Origin: Bacillota bacterium
GTDB lineage: Bacteria; Bacillota; Clostridia; Acetivibrionales; DTU013
Assembly (NCBI GenBank): GCA_023439545.1
Contig: JAEXNT010000070.1
Coordinates: 1-64,000, forward strand
Direction: 5' to 3'
Length of the DNA stretch: 64,000 nucleotides
A program made the position numbers and the translations under genes. Under the pieces are notes generated by a model. It worked only from the letters and a program-made list of their open reading frames with translations. It ran no database searches and had not been told where the DNA came from. Shown here in pieces: positions 8,691-17,626 of this stretch; position 1 is the first letter of the stretch; each line of letters opens with the position of its first letter.

Positions 8691-9443
8691 ATGGAACGTA
8701 CATTTTTTAAAGGTAAAATGACATTTTTGGCAATGATAATGGCAGCTTCAGCGCTGGCTGTAATGACGATAGGACTCTATTTCAGCGCGCCTGCGCAGGC
8801 TGCCGACACGACCGACAACAGAAAGACGCTTACCGTTTCAGGTCAGGCCAAGGTGAATGCATCGCCCGATATAGCTTATATCAATCTCGGGGTCATCACG
8901 GAAGACAAGGATGCGAAAGCAGCGCAAAAGGCAAACGCCGCTTCGATGGACAAAGTCATTGCGGCTATCAAGGCTGCCGGCATAAAGGCTGAAGACATCA
9001 AGACTGTGAATTACTCGATATACCCGAAATACGAGTACAATAAGGATGGAGGGATCAGCAGCATCGTCGGCTATACTGTAAACAACTCGGTGAACGTGAC
9101 GGTAAGGAAACTCGATAAAACCGGCGATATAATCGATTCCGCCACTGAAAGCGGTGTGAACATGAGCAGCAGTATCAGCTTCGGACTTAGCAATTATGAA
9201 GACTATTACAACGAAGCCTTGAAGAACGCGGTACTGGCGGCAAAGAAAAAGGCCGGTACAATGGCCGGTGCGCTCGGCGTTAGTCTCAAGGCTCCGATAT
9301 CTGTCAATGAAGGCGGCGGGTACAGCCCTCTCATGAACTATGTCTCCTACGATATGAAGGCAGGCATGGCCAATTCAGCGACACCCATACAGTCGGGCTC
9401 GCTCGAGATAACGGCTAACGTCAATCTGGTATACGAGTATTGA
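8691..9443 (+). CDS. SIMPL-domain (DUF541) secreted protein
   Basis: 250 residues. A signal peptide (hydrophobic stretch about residues 12-32, likely cleavage after AQA) is followed by one SIMPL/DUF541 domain: LTVSGQAKVNASPDIAYINL at the start, a central GYTVNNSVNVTVRKLD, and the ending GSLEITANVNLVYEY. The family includes BP26 of Brucella and YggE; its biochemical function is not established. It has a clear AAGGAGG site and stands alone between the activase operon and the c-di-AMP riboswitch, so it is probably transcribed separately. It is expected outside the membrane. Confidence 0.88.
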   Translation: MERTFFKGKMTFLAMIMAASALAVMTIGLYFSAPAQAADTTDNRKTLTVSGQAKVNASPDIAYINLGVITEDKDAKAAQKANAASMDKVIAAIKAAGIKAEDIKTVNYSIYPKYEYNKDGGISSIVGYTVNNSVNVTVRKLDKTGDIIDSATESGVNMSSSISFGLSNYEDYYNEALKNAVLAAKKKAGTMAGALGVSLKAPISVNEGGGYSPLMNYVSYDMKAGMANSATPIQSGSLEITANVNLVYEY

Positions 9444-9561
9444 TTTGCTGCAACAAGCCGGTCATAGGCTGAAACGTCTGTTGTATGAAGCCGCAGGCAG
9501 CGGATAGAACCGTATGAAACCGTATGAACCGTATGCACGTGATATGCAGGCATTAGTAATA

Positions 9562-9590
9562 TTGAAAATAACCGGGTAATATTATATAAT
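9562..9590 (+). promoter_or_regulatory. Sigma-A type promoter for the riboswitch transcript
   Basis: TTGAAA at 9562-9567, a 17-bp spacer and TATAAT at 9585-9590. It sits about 40 bp before the conserved aptamer core. Confidence 0.7.
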
Positions 9591-9625
9591 AAGTATGCAG
9601 TACTTCCAATTTAATAAGGTTTTAT

Positions 9626-9770
9626 AAGCGCTTAATCTTAAAAGAGCGGGGGAACCAAAATTCCGGGGTGAATCCGGTCGAACGAACTTCGACCGGTAGG
9701 GTCAATCTCTTTCCGATCCGAATCCGTCAGCTAACCTCGTAAGCGTTGGAGGAGAGGGTGATCATATGCT
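9626..9770 (+). ncRNA. ydaO/yuaA riboswitch (cyclic di-AMP sensor)
   Basis: The conserved ydaO aptamer blocks are present in order: AAAGAGCGGGGGAACCA, GGGGTGAATC, a variable GC-rich hairpin (CCGGTCGAA paired with TTCGACCGG), GGTCAATCTCTTTCCG, then CGAATCCGTCAGCTAACC and TCGTAAGCG. This motif binds c-di-AMP and usually switches transcription off when the ligand is abundant. A terminator hairpin follows at 9789, so control is probably by premature termination. Common ydaO targets are potassium or osmolyte transporters and wall hydrolases; here the next gene is a DapB-like reductase. Aptamer identification rests on recognition of the consensus, without a covariance search. Confidence 0.93.
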
Positions 9771-9788
9771 TTCGACCGCATAGGTTTG

Positions 9789-9826
9789 AACGGCTGCAGA
9801 TAATTCTCTGCAGCCGTTTGTCATTT
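9789..9826 (+). terminator. Riboswitch expression-platform terminator
   Basis: Perfect stem AACGGCTGCAGA / TCTGCAGCCGTT around the loop TAATTC, followed by a T-rich stretch (TTTGTCATTTATTT). It lies between the c-di-AMP aptamer and the start of the reductase gene. Confidence 0.85.
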
Positions 9827-9860
9827 ATTTGCCGAATCTGTAGGAAATGGAGGTTTGAAC

Positions 9861-10757
9861 ATGATACGAGTCTGTCTGATCGGCCTGGGTAAAACCGGGA
9901 GCGAAGTGGCAAAGGTCCTGCTTTCGCAGGAGGATATAAAGCTTGTAGCGGCCGTCTGCCGGCCCGGCAGCGCGAAGGAGGGCAAAGATCTGGGCGAAGT
10001 CGCAGGCTGCCATGACACAGGGATCACAATAACAGGCGCCGATAAGCTTAAAGAAATTATTTTCAGATACAAGCCAGATATTGCATTGGATTTTTCGAAA
10101 CCGGAAGCCACTGTAAGGAACGCGGTCACCCTTTCTAAGATGAGGGTGAATATGGTCATAGCTACGACCGGTTTTAGCAGGTTTTCATTAAAAAGACTTT
10201 TTGTACTCACAAAAAAATATCACAACGGTATCGTCTATGCGCCCAACATAACCCTGGGCGTCAACGTGCTCATGCTGCTTACGAGTATAGCCTCGAGCAT
10301 ACTCAATACGTACGATTTCCAGATAAACGAGGCCCATCACAATAAAAAGAAGGATATACCGTCGGGTACGGCGCTGAAGATTGCCGGGGAAATCGAAAAG
10401 GCGCTCGTGTCCTCGGCTCAAAATGAAGAGGGGACGGAGGAGCCTCCTGTCAGAACAGTGCCTATAAACGCCGTCCGTGCGGGCGGTATCGTAGGCAGGC
10501 ACGAAGTAGTGATCGCCGGGGAGGAGGATATGATCGAGATCTCTCACCAGTCCTTCTCGAGAAAAGCTTTTGCTATGGGCGCTATACGCGCCGTAAAATA
10601 CATTTATAAAAAGACGGGTTATTTTGAGATGTCGGATGTTCTGAACCTTGGCAGCGTGCTTTCCAGATATGTGGAGAACGAGAAAGGGCGTCAGGCTAAA
10701 AGGGGAAAATACCTCAATGCCAAAGAGGATGATCTCATCGAGTTCCTGACGAACTGA
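9861..10757 (+). CDS. DapB-like dihydrodipicolinate reductase family protein
   Basis: 298 residues from the ATG at 9861, chosen because GGAGG lies 7 bp upstream; a TTG two codons earlier is less likely. N-terminal Rossmann loop VCLIGLGKTGSEVA (classic DapB has GxxGRMG), then DFSKPEATV and VIATTGF. The C-terminal catalytic block EAHHNKKKDIPSGTALKIAG matches the DapB signature with the His-His pair and Lys. DapB reduces the product of DapA using NAD(P)H on the way to diaminopimelate and lysine. The protein is about 30-40 residues longer than usual DapB, with an extra C-terminal tail, so a divergent paralogue is possible. It is the only gene under the c-di-AMP riboswitch; lysA lies 47 kb away. 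Confidence 0.78.
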   Translation: MIRVCLIGLGKTGSEVAKVLLSQEDIKLVAAVCRPGSAKEGKDLGEVAGCHDTGITITGADKLKEIIFRYKPDIALDFSKPEATVRNAVTLSKMRVNMVIATTGFSRFSLKRLFVLTKKYHNGIVYAPNITLGVNVLMLLTSIASSILNTYDFQINEAHHNKKKDIPSGTALKIAGEIEKALVSSAQNEEGTEEPPVRTVPINAVRAGGIVGRHEVVIAGEEDMIEISHQSFSRKAFAMGAIRAVKYIYKKTGYFEMSDVLNLGSVLSRYVENEKGRQAKRGKYLNAKEDDLIEFLTN

Positions 10758-10806
10758 CACGTAAGGCAAACAGGGCTTTATGCCGTTTGGAATCCATAAA
10801 AAGGCG

Positions 10807-10850
10807 AATGAGTCGGGGAGCGGTTCGAGAATCGTTCCCCGACTCATTTC
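10807..10850. terminator. Bidirectional terminator between convergent genes
   Basis: Long near-perfect hairpin: AATGAGTCGGGGA (10807-10819) pairs with TCCCCGACTCATT (10836-10848), with T-rich sequence on both strands outside the stem. It serves the DapB-like gene on the plus strand and dacF on the minus strand. Confidence 0.88.
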
Positions 10851-10871
10851 CGATTACTTTTGGATTTTGTT

Positions 10872-12161
10872 TCACGTGCTTCGCCTGCTCCTCTGCCTGA
10901 TAAGTTTTATAAGCCAGGAGACCAGTCTGACGGCAAGTCTTCCTATGTTGAACAGGACAAGTACGACTTCTATGAGTACCAGTATCAGTACAATGAAGAA
11001 AATATCCTTATTATCCTGTATCACCTTGTTTATCTTAGTCTTAAGATCATCGGGAGGCACGATCTCGCTTGCGGGATAAAGCCCAACGCTTATCTCGGTA
11101 CCGTCCTCAAGAACGTATCTGGCGGAACCGGCAGGTATTGATTTTTTGAGAGGAGGCTTCAGGTCGGCGGTAGCTGCAAATTCCTTTATATAGTCTTCTC
11201 CGACCGGGTGTACGTATTTTATATCGCTCTGGCTGACGAGGTTTATTTCGTTGCCGTCAAGCATAGCGGTTTTAAGGACCTCACCCTTGGTAACAAGAGT
11301 GCTTTTCCAGAAGTTATTGAACCCGTAATCCAAAAGAGCTTTGGCGTCCGAGTAGAGCTTATCCTCAGGTGCGTCCAATACGATGCATATGAGATTCAAG
11401 TCGGTGCGCGCCGCCGTACAGATAAGGGTCTGCTGTTTTTTATTGTTATATCCCGTCTTACCGCCTTCGATGCCATCGTAGCCCCAGAACAGCTTGTTTG
11501 AACTTGTAAGGATATTCGCTTCTTCCCCGGGGTTGTACCATGGCCTTGCCTTTGTGGTAAACATCCTGTTGAAGGTTATATTCTTTGTTGCATAACGGAT
11601 CAGTGATGATATATCCTGCGCTGTGGTATACTGGTAATCGTCCATCAAGCCGGTAGGATTGGTGAAATGAGTATTGCTCATGTTGAGCTTCAGCGCGGTC
11701 TCATTCATTTTATTCACGAATTTAACGATACTTCCGGACGAAACATTCTCGGCAATAACTATGGCGGCGTCGTTTGCGGACGAAAGCATTATTGCATACA
11801 GCAGATCGTTCATCATATATTTCGAGCCGACCTCGAGATTGAGAGCCGAACCTTCCATTCCGGCGGCTTCGGCGCTTACCGTGGCATTGGTGTTCAAGTC
11901 GGAATTCTCAATAGCGACAAGCGCTGTCATAAGCTTGCAGGCGGATGATATATGGAGTTTTTCACCGGCATTTTTGCTGTAAAGCACCTGGCCCGTTTCA
12001 GCCTCGACCAGTATCGCTGATGGAGCGCTTATTTCGGGCGCGACTTTATTGCCTGCAGCAGAGGCGTTTATAGCCTGTGAGGTTACAGCAAAGCTTCCGG
12101 TATCACATAATACCAGTATCGTTATGATGGCAAATGCTATGAGAAGTATTCTCCTTGGCAT
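10872..12161 (-). CDS. dacF: D-alanyl-D-alanine carboxypeptidase (class A low-molecular-weight PBP)
   Basis: Trims the terminal D-Ala from peptidoglycan stem peptides. 429 residues from the ATG at 12161, which has GGAGG just upstream; the TTG at 12173 would place that site inside the gene. A signal peptide (about 4-24) is followed by the transpeptidase-type domain with SxxK as Ser73-Ala-Cys-Lys76, SAN in SSANDAAIV, and KTG in GGKTGYNN. A PBP5-like C-terminal beta domain follows, then a membrane helix (about 385-410) and a basic tail, so the protein is held on the outer face of the membrane. The Cys inside SxxK is less common than Met or Thr. It lies 30 bp downstream of the phosphorylase gene on the same strand. 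Confidence 0.92.
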   Translation of the reverse strand: MPRRILLIAFAIITILVLCDTGSFAVTSQAINASAAGNKVAPEISAPSAILVEAETGQVLYSKNAGEKLHISSACKLMTALVAIENSDLNTNATVSAEAAGMEGSALNLEVGSKYMMNDLLYAIMLSSANDAAIVIAENVSSGSIVKFVNKMNETALKLNMSNTHFTNPTGLMDDYQYTTAQDISSLIRYATKNITFNRMFTTKARPWYNPGEEANILTSSNKLFWGYDGIEGGKTGYNNKKQQTLICTAARTDLNLICIVLDAPEDKLYSDAKALLDYGFNNFWKSTLVTKGEVLKTAMLDGNEINLVSQSDIKYVHPVGEDYIKEFAATADLKPPLKKSIPAGSARYVLEDGTEISVGLYPASEIVPPDDLKTKINKVIQDNKDIFFIVLILVLIEVVLVLFNIGRLAVRLVSWLIKLIRQRSRRST

Positions 12162-12191
12162 AAGATCCTCCAATAACAGGGGTGGAGGCAG

Positions 12192-14741
12192 TTACGCTTC
12201 CGCCCATTTAACGAGCCTGAGCTCGAATTTGTCTTTTAGCAGCGGATGGTACGGCACTATACGGAAATGATAACCGTATTCATCGCCGCCCGTGAGGTAC
12301 AAATCGCCTCTGTACCTGTATTCTCCCGGGGCTTCTTCAACAGCCTGCATAACGGAACTTTTGCCGTCATATATGTTGCCGGAGGCGTCCAGAGGGCCGT
12401 AATATATCTCTGTGCTTACATCTTCGGGCTTAAGCCCGTCAAGACCGACTGTTACCTCCAGGGTTATCTTCTCGCCGTCTTCGGAAACCTGGATTTCCGC
12501 AGCGCAGCCCTTCGAAACCGAAACGCCGGACCAGCATCCCTGCACTTTTTCCTTCCAGCGTGTGAGCTCTCCGGTAGGAATACAGCTGCCGTCCGGTGCT
12601 GTAAGCCTGTTTATGGTCCGGTCTATGGCGGGGATGTACAGTCTGTCGGTATATTCCTGTACCATTCTGTGGGTACTGTATTGAGCTGCAAGAGATCTTA
12701 CGGATTCCTTCATCATTTTTACCCAGCCTGTCGGAACGCCTTTTTCGTTCCTGTCGTAATACAACGGTATCAGGCTGTTTTCCAGCAATTCGTAGAGTGA
12801 TTCGCTATCGGCGTTGTCCTGACAGAATTCATTATTGTAGATTTCCTCGGTACCTATGGCCCAGCCGTTTGAACCGTTATAGCCTTCCCTCCACCAGCCG
12901 TCGAGTACACTCAGGTTCAGCACTCCGTTCAGCCCTGCTTTCTGTCCGCTCGTACCGCTGGCTTCCATCGGCATCCTCGGGTTGTTGAGCCATACGTCCA
13001 CGCTTTGAACGAGACGGCGGGCAAGAGCGATATTGTAATTCTCGAGCAGCACGACCTTTCCCTCGAAACCCTCCTGCTCCGATATATCGTTTATATGCCT
13101 GATGACGTCCTGGGCCGGCCTGTCGTCCGGGTGGGCCTTTCCCGCGAATACTATCTGCACCGGCATATCGGGCATGTTCAGTATCCTTCCGATGCGGTTT
13201 ATGTCCCTGAAAATGAGCGCTGCGCGCTTGTAGGTGGCAAAGCGCCGCGAGAACCCTATGGTAAGCGCAGACGGATCGAGCATCCGGCAGGGCTTCAGGC
13301 TGCCGCCTGCATTATAGCCTGTATGGATACGGCTGTTCACATAGCTCGTCATACTTTCCTTGAGCTTCATATGTGCAGCCCAAAGTTCTTCGTCCGGTAT
13401 ATTTGAGACGTCATTCCATATTTCCGGTTCCCAGATCGTGTTCTCCCATCCATTCTGAAGATACCCGTCGAATAGCTGTTTGTATGTGTCGGAAAGCCAC
13501 GACAATGTATGTATCCCATTAGTAACATGAGTGATAGGAATCTCATTTTCCGGAATGTCCGGCCACAAACGGCTGAACATGTTACGCGTCACGGAACCGT
13601 GGAGTTTGCTGACACCGTTCCTGCCGGAAGCGATAGTCATTGCGAGTGATGCCATATTGAAGCCCTCGGGATTACCTGGGTCTTTCCCGAGCGACAGAAA
13701 TTCCTCACGGCTGATACCGAGGCTTTCTCTGAATGCGGAAAAATAAAAGTCGATCGAACCGTGGCTGAAAACGTCTATGCCCGCCGGCACGGGAGTGTGT
13801 ATTGTAAATACCGAAGAGGAGGAAACGAGCTCAAGCGCCTCTCTGAAACATATATTGCAGCCCTGCATTTTTTCCCTGATAAGTTCAAAACCGAGAAAAG
13901 CCGAGTGACCTTCGTTCATATGAAAGGCTGAGGGATTTATGCCCATAGCCTTCAATACCCTTATACCTCCGATGCCAAGTAGGATTTCCTGCTGTATTCT
14001 TGTATCTCCGCTGCCGCCATACAGTCTGGCTGTTATCAGACGATCCTGCTCCGAATTTAACGCCACGTCTGTATCCAGCAGGTAAAGGTCGACCCTTCCT
14101 GCCTTGACCTTCCAGACAGCTGCATAAACGGTCCTTCCCGGCATATCCACACCTATCGTTAGAGGTTTGCCGTTTTTGTCATAGACCTTGCGTATGGGAA
14201 GCCCTTCTATGTCGAGCGTACTGTAAGAGGTTTCCTGGACCCCTTCGCTGCTTATTGTCTGATTGAAATAGCCCTGCCTGTAAAACAGGCCGATCGCTGT
14301 AAAAGGTATCCCGAGATCGCTTGCCGATTTGCAGTGGTCTCCGGAAAGCACTCCGAGTCCGCCGGAATAGATGGGGAGTGTTTCGCTGAGTCCGTATTCT
14401 GCTGAAAAATATGCTATGCTATGGTTTTTAAAACCGGGGTATTTTCTACTAAACCAGGTATCGTTGCTGTTTATATATGAATCGAATTTCAGTACGATCG
14501 AATCGTATCTATCTATAAATTCCTGGTCATCCAGCAGCCGGGCGAGCTTTTTGTTTCCAACCTTCCTCATCAGGGCTACCGGATTCCTGCCGGTTTTTTC
14601 CCAGAACTCGGGATCGATCATTCTGAACATTCCGGCAGCATCGCAATTCCAGGTCCACCAAAGGTTATACGAAATCTCGGCAAGCCTTTCCAGCCTTGAG
14701 GGGATCACTGTTGGCACTGATATTTTTCCAAGGGGTTTCAT
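12192..14741 (-). CDS. glgP: Alpha-glucan phosphorylase (GT35)
   Basis: Phosphorolysis of glycogen or maltodextrins to glucose 1-phosphate. 849 residues, typical of the clostridial/Thermotoga-type shorter family that begins with a DUF3417 segment (RLAEISYNLWWTWN). Visible: YFSAEYGLSETLPIYSGGLG, HMNEGHSAFLG, the strand ITHVTNGIHTLSW, and the pyridoxal-phosphate lysine region ASGTSGQKAGLNG. The extra C-terminal beta-rich region (from about residue 730) may bind glucan. It is transcribed divergently from the CmpB-like gene and may share a transcript with dacF. No other glycogen genes are in the window. Confidence 0.95.
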   Translation of the reverse strand: MKPLGKISVPTVIPSRLERLAEISYNLWWTWNCDAAGMFRMIDPEFWEKTGRNPVALMRKVGNKKLARLLDDQEFIDRYDSIVLKFDSYINSNDTWFSRKYPGFKNHSIAYFSAEYGLSETLPIYSGGLGVLSGDHCKSASDLGIPFTAIGLFYRQGYFNQTISSEGVQETSYSTLDIEGLPIRKVYDKNGKPLTIGVDMPGRTVYAAVWKVKAGRVDLYLLDTDVALNSEQDRLITARLYGGSGDTRIQQEILLGIGGIRVLKAMGINPSAFHMNEGHSAFLGFELIREKMQGCNICFREALELVSSSSVFTIHTPVPAGIDVFSHGSIDFYFSAFRESLGISREEFLSLGKDPGNPEGFNMASLAMTIASGRNGVSKLHGSVTRNMFSRLWPDIPENEIPITHVTNGIHTLSWLSDTYKQLFDGYLQNGWENTIWEPEIWNDVSNIPDEELWAAHMKLKESMTSYVNSRIHTGYNAGGSLKPCRMLDPSALTIGFSRRFATYKRAALIFRDINRIGRILNMPDMPVQIVFAGKAHPDDRPAQDVIRHINDISEQEGFEGKVVLLENYNIALARRLVQSVDVWLNNPRMPMEASGTSGQKAGLNGVLNLSVLDGWWREGYNGSNGWAIGTEEIYNNEFCQDNADSESLYELLENSLIPLYYDRNEKGVPTGWVKMMKESVRSLAAQYSTHRMVQEYTDRLYIPAIDRTINRLTAPDGSCIPTGELTRWKEKVQGCWSGVSVSKGCAAEIQVSEDGEKITLEVTVGLDGLKPEDVSTEIYYGPLDASGNIYDGKSSVMQAVEEAPGEYRYRGDLYLTGGDEYGYHFRIVPYHPLLKDKFELRLVKWAEA

Positions 14742-14835
14742 CCATTCCCTCCGTATACGACGTACTAATAATAGGTATTCAAATTATAATAACATATTTT
14801 AACCAATATATTGTTACATTTTTATTAAAGATTTA

Positions 14836-14937
14836 GTTGGAAACAGGACTTTTTGTTCCGGCGGACCGCCTGCCTTAGCCCGGAGAATGTGGCTTGCATG
14901 TTTCCGACGGCATGGTAATTAGTATAAATATTACCAT
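14836..14937. other. Palindromic intergenic segment between divergent genes
   Basis: GTTGGAAACA (14836-14845) can pair with TGTTTCCGAC (14899-14908), enclosing a smaller hairpin GGCGGACCGCC (14860-14870). Next to it is a second dyad, ATGGTAAT (14912-14919) with ATTACCAT (14930-14937), which looks like an operator. No known RNA family is recognised. Confidence 0.4.
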
Positions 14938-15018
14938 TGTTAAATTCATCAAATCTGCTCAAAATACATTCGAATTGTTAAGGAAAAAAATTGGAGCAGA
15001 GGAAGAAAAAATACTGAC

Positions 15019-15420
15019 ATGTTTAAAAGATTCATATTATACGGGATAGCAGGCTGGGGGATAGAGATAATATGGACCGGCATCGGTTCGCTCATCAGCG
15101 GGGATATTAGACTAACCGGCCATTCGAACCTTTGGATGTTCTTCATATACGGGTGCGCTGTTTTCCTCGAACCGATGCACCATGCGATATCGCGGTGGCG
15201 CTGGTTCGTCAGGGGAATGGTATGGCTGCTGCTCATTTGGACCATAGAGTACACGAGCGGATTCCTGCTGCATCTTGTACTTGGCGTATATCCGTGGTAT
15301 TATACGGACAGGCTTGCCATCAACGGTCTGATAACGCTCGCTTATGCTCCGGCCTGGTTCTCGGCGGGCCTTGTGTTCGAAAGGATGCACAGCAGTCTTG
15401 ACAATTACAGGATTGCATGA
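15019..15420 (+). CDS. CmpB-like membrane protein (putative ABC-transporter type IV family)
   Basis: 133 residues with four predicted membrane helices (about 3-25, 36-52, 68-88, 104-124). The motifs WTIEYTSGFLLHLVLG and YPWYYTD are characteristic of the PF06541/DUF1113-type membrane proteins. Despite the family's title, no ATPase or periplasmic partner is nearby, and the biochemical role is unknown. It starts with ATG, with GGAGCAGAGGAAG upstream. It is followed at 73 bp by the phosphodiester glycosidase gene on the same strand. Confidence 0.75.
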   Translation: MFKRFILYGIAGWGIEIIWTGIGSLISGDIRLTGHSNLWMFFIYGCAVFLEPMHHAISRWRWFVRGMVWLLLIWTIEYTSGFLLHLVLGVYPWYYTDRLAINGLITLAYAPAWFSAGLVFERMHSSLDNYRIA

Positions 15421-15492
15421 AATAAAGTATTGCTTTACAATAAGAAGTTGCAGTTTATTTATCAGAAACAGAAATAAATGAGAGGGATCAAA

Positions 15493-16500
15493 ATGGAGAC
15501 CACGGGGAAAACGGCGCCTAAGCGCGGAATCAAGCGCTTCGCCGCATTTTTCATATTTCAGTTCATATTCGCCTGTATTGCAATGCCCTTTTATGTTTTC
15601 TACGGGCCCTTCAACGAGGTCAAAAGGACAATTGTAGGTGCATCGTGGACAACACTGAGTCATCAGTATATAGCCAAATTTTTTCTTTCGGATAAAGCCA
15701 TCAACAATATAATCGGAAGCACATATGCGGTGGACCCGACTGAAAACGGAGAAGAGCTGCAGATGCTGAAGTTCGGCAATAACCACGATAACAATATAAA
15801 GGTGTACAACATCGACGGCGGCGATTATGTAGGAAAGCTAATGATTGTATCTGATCCGACGAGGATAATCGCGGGGTATTCGTCAAAGCTTCCAGACTCG
15901 GGCGAAACGACAAGCCAGATCACCAAAAACAACGGAGGGATTGCCGGTATAAACGCGGGAGGCTTCATGGACAGGGGCTGGACCGGAACGGGCGGCACAC
16001 CTCTCGGCTTCATTATCCATAATGGAGAGATAGTACAAAATCAATATAAAAATGACAGCGTCAAACAGGAGACGGTAGCCTTCACAAAAGACGGCATGCT
16101 GATAGTAGGGAAGCATTCTATTGCCCAGCTCAAGGAATTGGGTGTAAAAGAGGGCGTCAGCTTCGGACCGCCTCTTATCGTCAATGGTAAGCCTACTATC
16201 AAAAAAGGCGACGGAGGCTGGGGAATAGCTCCAAGGACGGCAATCGGCCAAAAGTCTACGGGAGAGGTGCTGCTGCTCGTAATCGACGGAAGGTCTCTGG
16301 AGTCGCTGGGCGCTACGCTGAGAGATGTGCAGGAGATACTGCTCAAATACGGTGCGGTTAACGCGGCAAATCTGGACGGCGGTTCCTCTGCAACCATGTT
16401 CTACAACGGGAAGGTCATCAACAAGCCGTCGGACAAGCTGGGCGAAAGAACGGTGCCGTCGGCATTTGTGGTTTCAGCGGAAGGCGGTGCCGGAAATTGA
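15493..16500 (+). CDS. Phosphodiester glycosidase (NAGPA-like) domain protein
   Basis: 335 residues from the ATG at 15493 (GAGGGA lies just upstream; an earlier in-frame ATG at 15478 would include that site). An N-terminal membrane helix (about 17-38) is followed by an exported NAGPA/PF09992 domain with INAGGFMDRGWTGTGGTP, FGPPLIVNGKP, APRTAIGQ, NLDGGSSATMFYNG and a final RTVPSAFVV. Members hydrolyse GlcNAc-1-phosphodiesters or act on envelope polysaccharides; bacterial members are often tied to teichoic acid or exopolysaccharide turnover. The stop overlaps the next gene by 4 bp (TTGA), so the two are translationally coupled. Confidence 0.88.
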   Translation: METTGKTAPKRGIKRFAAFFIFQFIFACIAMPFYVFYGPFNEVKRTIVGASWTTLSHQYIAKFFLSDKAINNIIGSTYAVDPTENGEELQMLKFGNNHDNNIKVYNIDGGDYVGKLMIVSDPTRIIAGYSSKLPDSGETTSQITKNNGGIAGINAGGFMDRGWTGTGGTPLGFIIHNGEIVQNQYKNDSVKQETVAFTKDGMLIVGKHSIAQLKELGVKEGVSFGPPLIVNGKPTIKKGDGGWGIAPRTAIGQKSTGEVLLLVIDGRSLESLGATLRDVQEILLKYGAVNAANLDGGSSATMFYNGKVINKPSDKLGERTVPSAFVVSAEGGAGN

Positions 16501-17528
16501 AGAAGCTGAGGAAAATATACGGGTGGATAATAGCTTCCGTATTACTGCAAACCATCATACTGGCTTATTTCAATTATGTTTATATCCCCAACCGGGGAGC
16601 CTTCAGGGCTACCATGTATGAGGTGGATACCGCCGCGGTTAAGAGCCGCAGCTACAAACTGCCGGATGGAGCGACGGATGTAAAGGTATCCTTCGACGGT
16701 CTTTATGTAGCTTACAGGACGTCTTCAGGCATCGAGATCGCGGATATAGACAGGAGGAAAACTCTTAAAAAACTCAGTGCCGGCAAAGGAGAGTTTTCAT
16801 ACTACAGGTGGCTGCCCGACAGGGAAATGCTCATTTACTCGGTGAAGGAGCCCGACGGGAAAAGCGGCAGCGTCAGATTGTCGACCTATGATATAGGACC
16901 CGAGCTTGACAGAAGTTATCCTGATATAAAGGGTCTGCCTGAAGACAGCTCCATTGTCGATATAGAGCTTTCGCCGCTTACCAACATTGTGTACCCTATG
17001 GTCAGGACCAGCGATACGCGGGCAAGGATATACCAGTTCGATATCATGGACACCTTGAGGCTGTTGATGAAGACCGATATATCGACTGTCATAAAAGAGA
17101 CAATGTATTCCAATAACCTTATTTACCAGGTCCCTGACGGCCAGATAAAGATCAGGAACGGAAAATCGGGCAGGACGACCGGCGTTCCTGTAAAAGAGGC
17201 AGATCTTCTGCTGGCGGTAGACGATAACGATTTTATTTACGCGGGAGTCGGGGACAAGAGCGGAAGGCTCACGGATATCTACTACGGAAAGGCTGAACAG
17301 AGCCGGGATGAATGGAAGAAGCTGACGACCGGCAAACCGGTATCTCCCGAAAATATCGTCATTACAGCGGGCGGAGAAATTTATTCTGTTGACGTCCAGA
17401 ATAGAAGCGTGACCAACCTGAAGGATTCGAGCGTCGTCGAACACAAGGGGGATTTTCTTACGGTACTTGATAATTACGTAGTTTCGACGGACGGGGGCAA
17501 ATTGACGCTGAAGGTTATAAATAAATAA
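16497..17528 (+). CDS. Membrane-anchored protein of unknown function, possible beta-propeller
   Basis: 343 residues, TTG start overlapping the preceding stop. An N-terminal membrane helix (about 7-26) is followed by an extracytoplasmic region rich in short beta strands. Several WD40/PD40-like steps are visible, such as DVKVSFDGLYVAYRTSSG, FSYYRWLPDREMLIYSV, IELSPLTNIVYPMV and LLLAVDDNDFIYAG, suggesting a propeller. No catalytic motif is recognised. The 4-bp overlap with the phosphodiester glycosidase gene suggests the two products work together at the cell surface. Confidence 0.6.
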   Translation: MKKLRKIYGWIIASVLLQTIILAYFNYVYIPNRGAFRATMYEVDTAAVKSRSYKLPDGATDVKVSFDGLYVAYRTSSGIEIADIDRRKTLKKLSAGKGEFSYYRWLPDREMLIYSVKEPDGKSGSVRLSTYDIGPELDRSYPDIKGLPEDSSIVDIELSPLTNIVYPMVRTSDTRARIYQFDIMDTLRLLMKTDISTVIKETMYSNNLIYQVPDGQIKIRNGKSGRTTGVPVKEADLLLAVDDNDFIYAGVGDKSGRLTDIYYGKAEQSRDEWKKLTTGKPVSPENIVITAGGEIYSVDVQNRSVTNLKDSSVVEHKGDFLTVLDNYVVSTDGGKLTLKVINK

Positions 17529-17543
17529 CACACGGGTGTTTTA

Positions 17544-17571
17544 TTGAATAAATATGTGGTAAAAATAAAAT
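17544..17571 (+). promoter_or_regulatory. Candidate promoter for trxA
   Basis: TTGAAT at 17544-17549 and TAAAAT at 17566-17571 with a 16-bp spacer, 55 bp before the thioredoxin start. Sequence match only. Confidence 0.45.
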
Positions 17572-17626
17572 CAGTACACGGGTCGTACACACTTATATCA
17601 TTAATAATCGGGAGGTAGCAAAATCA

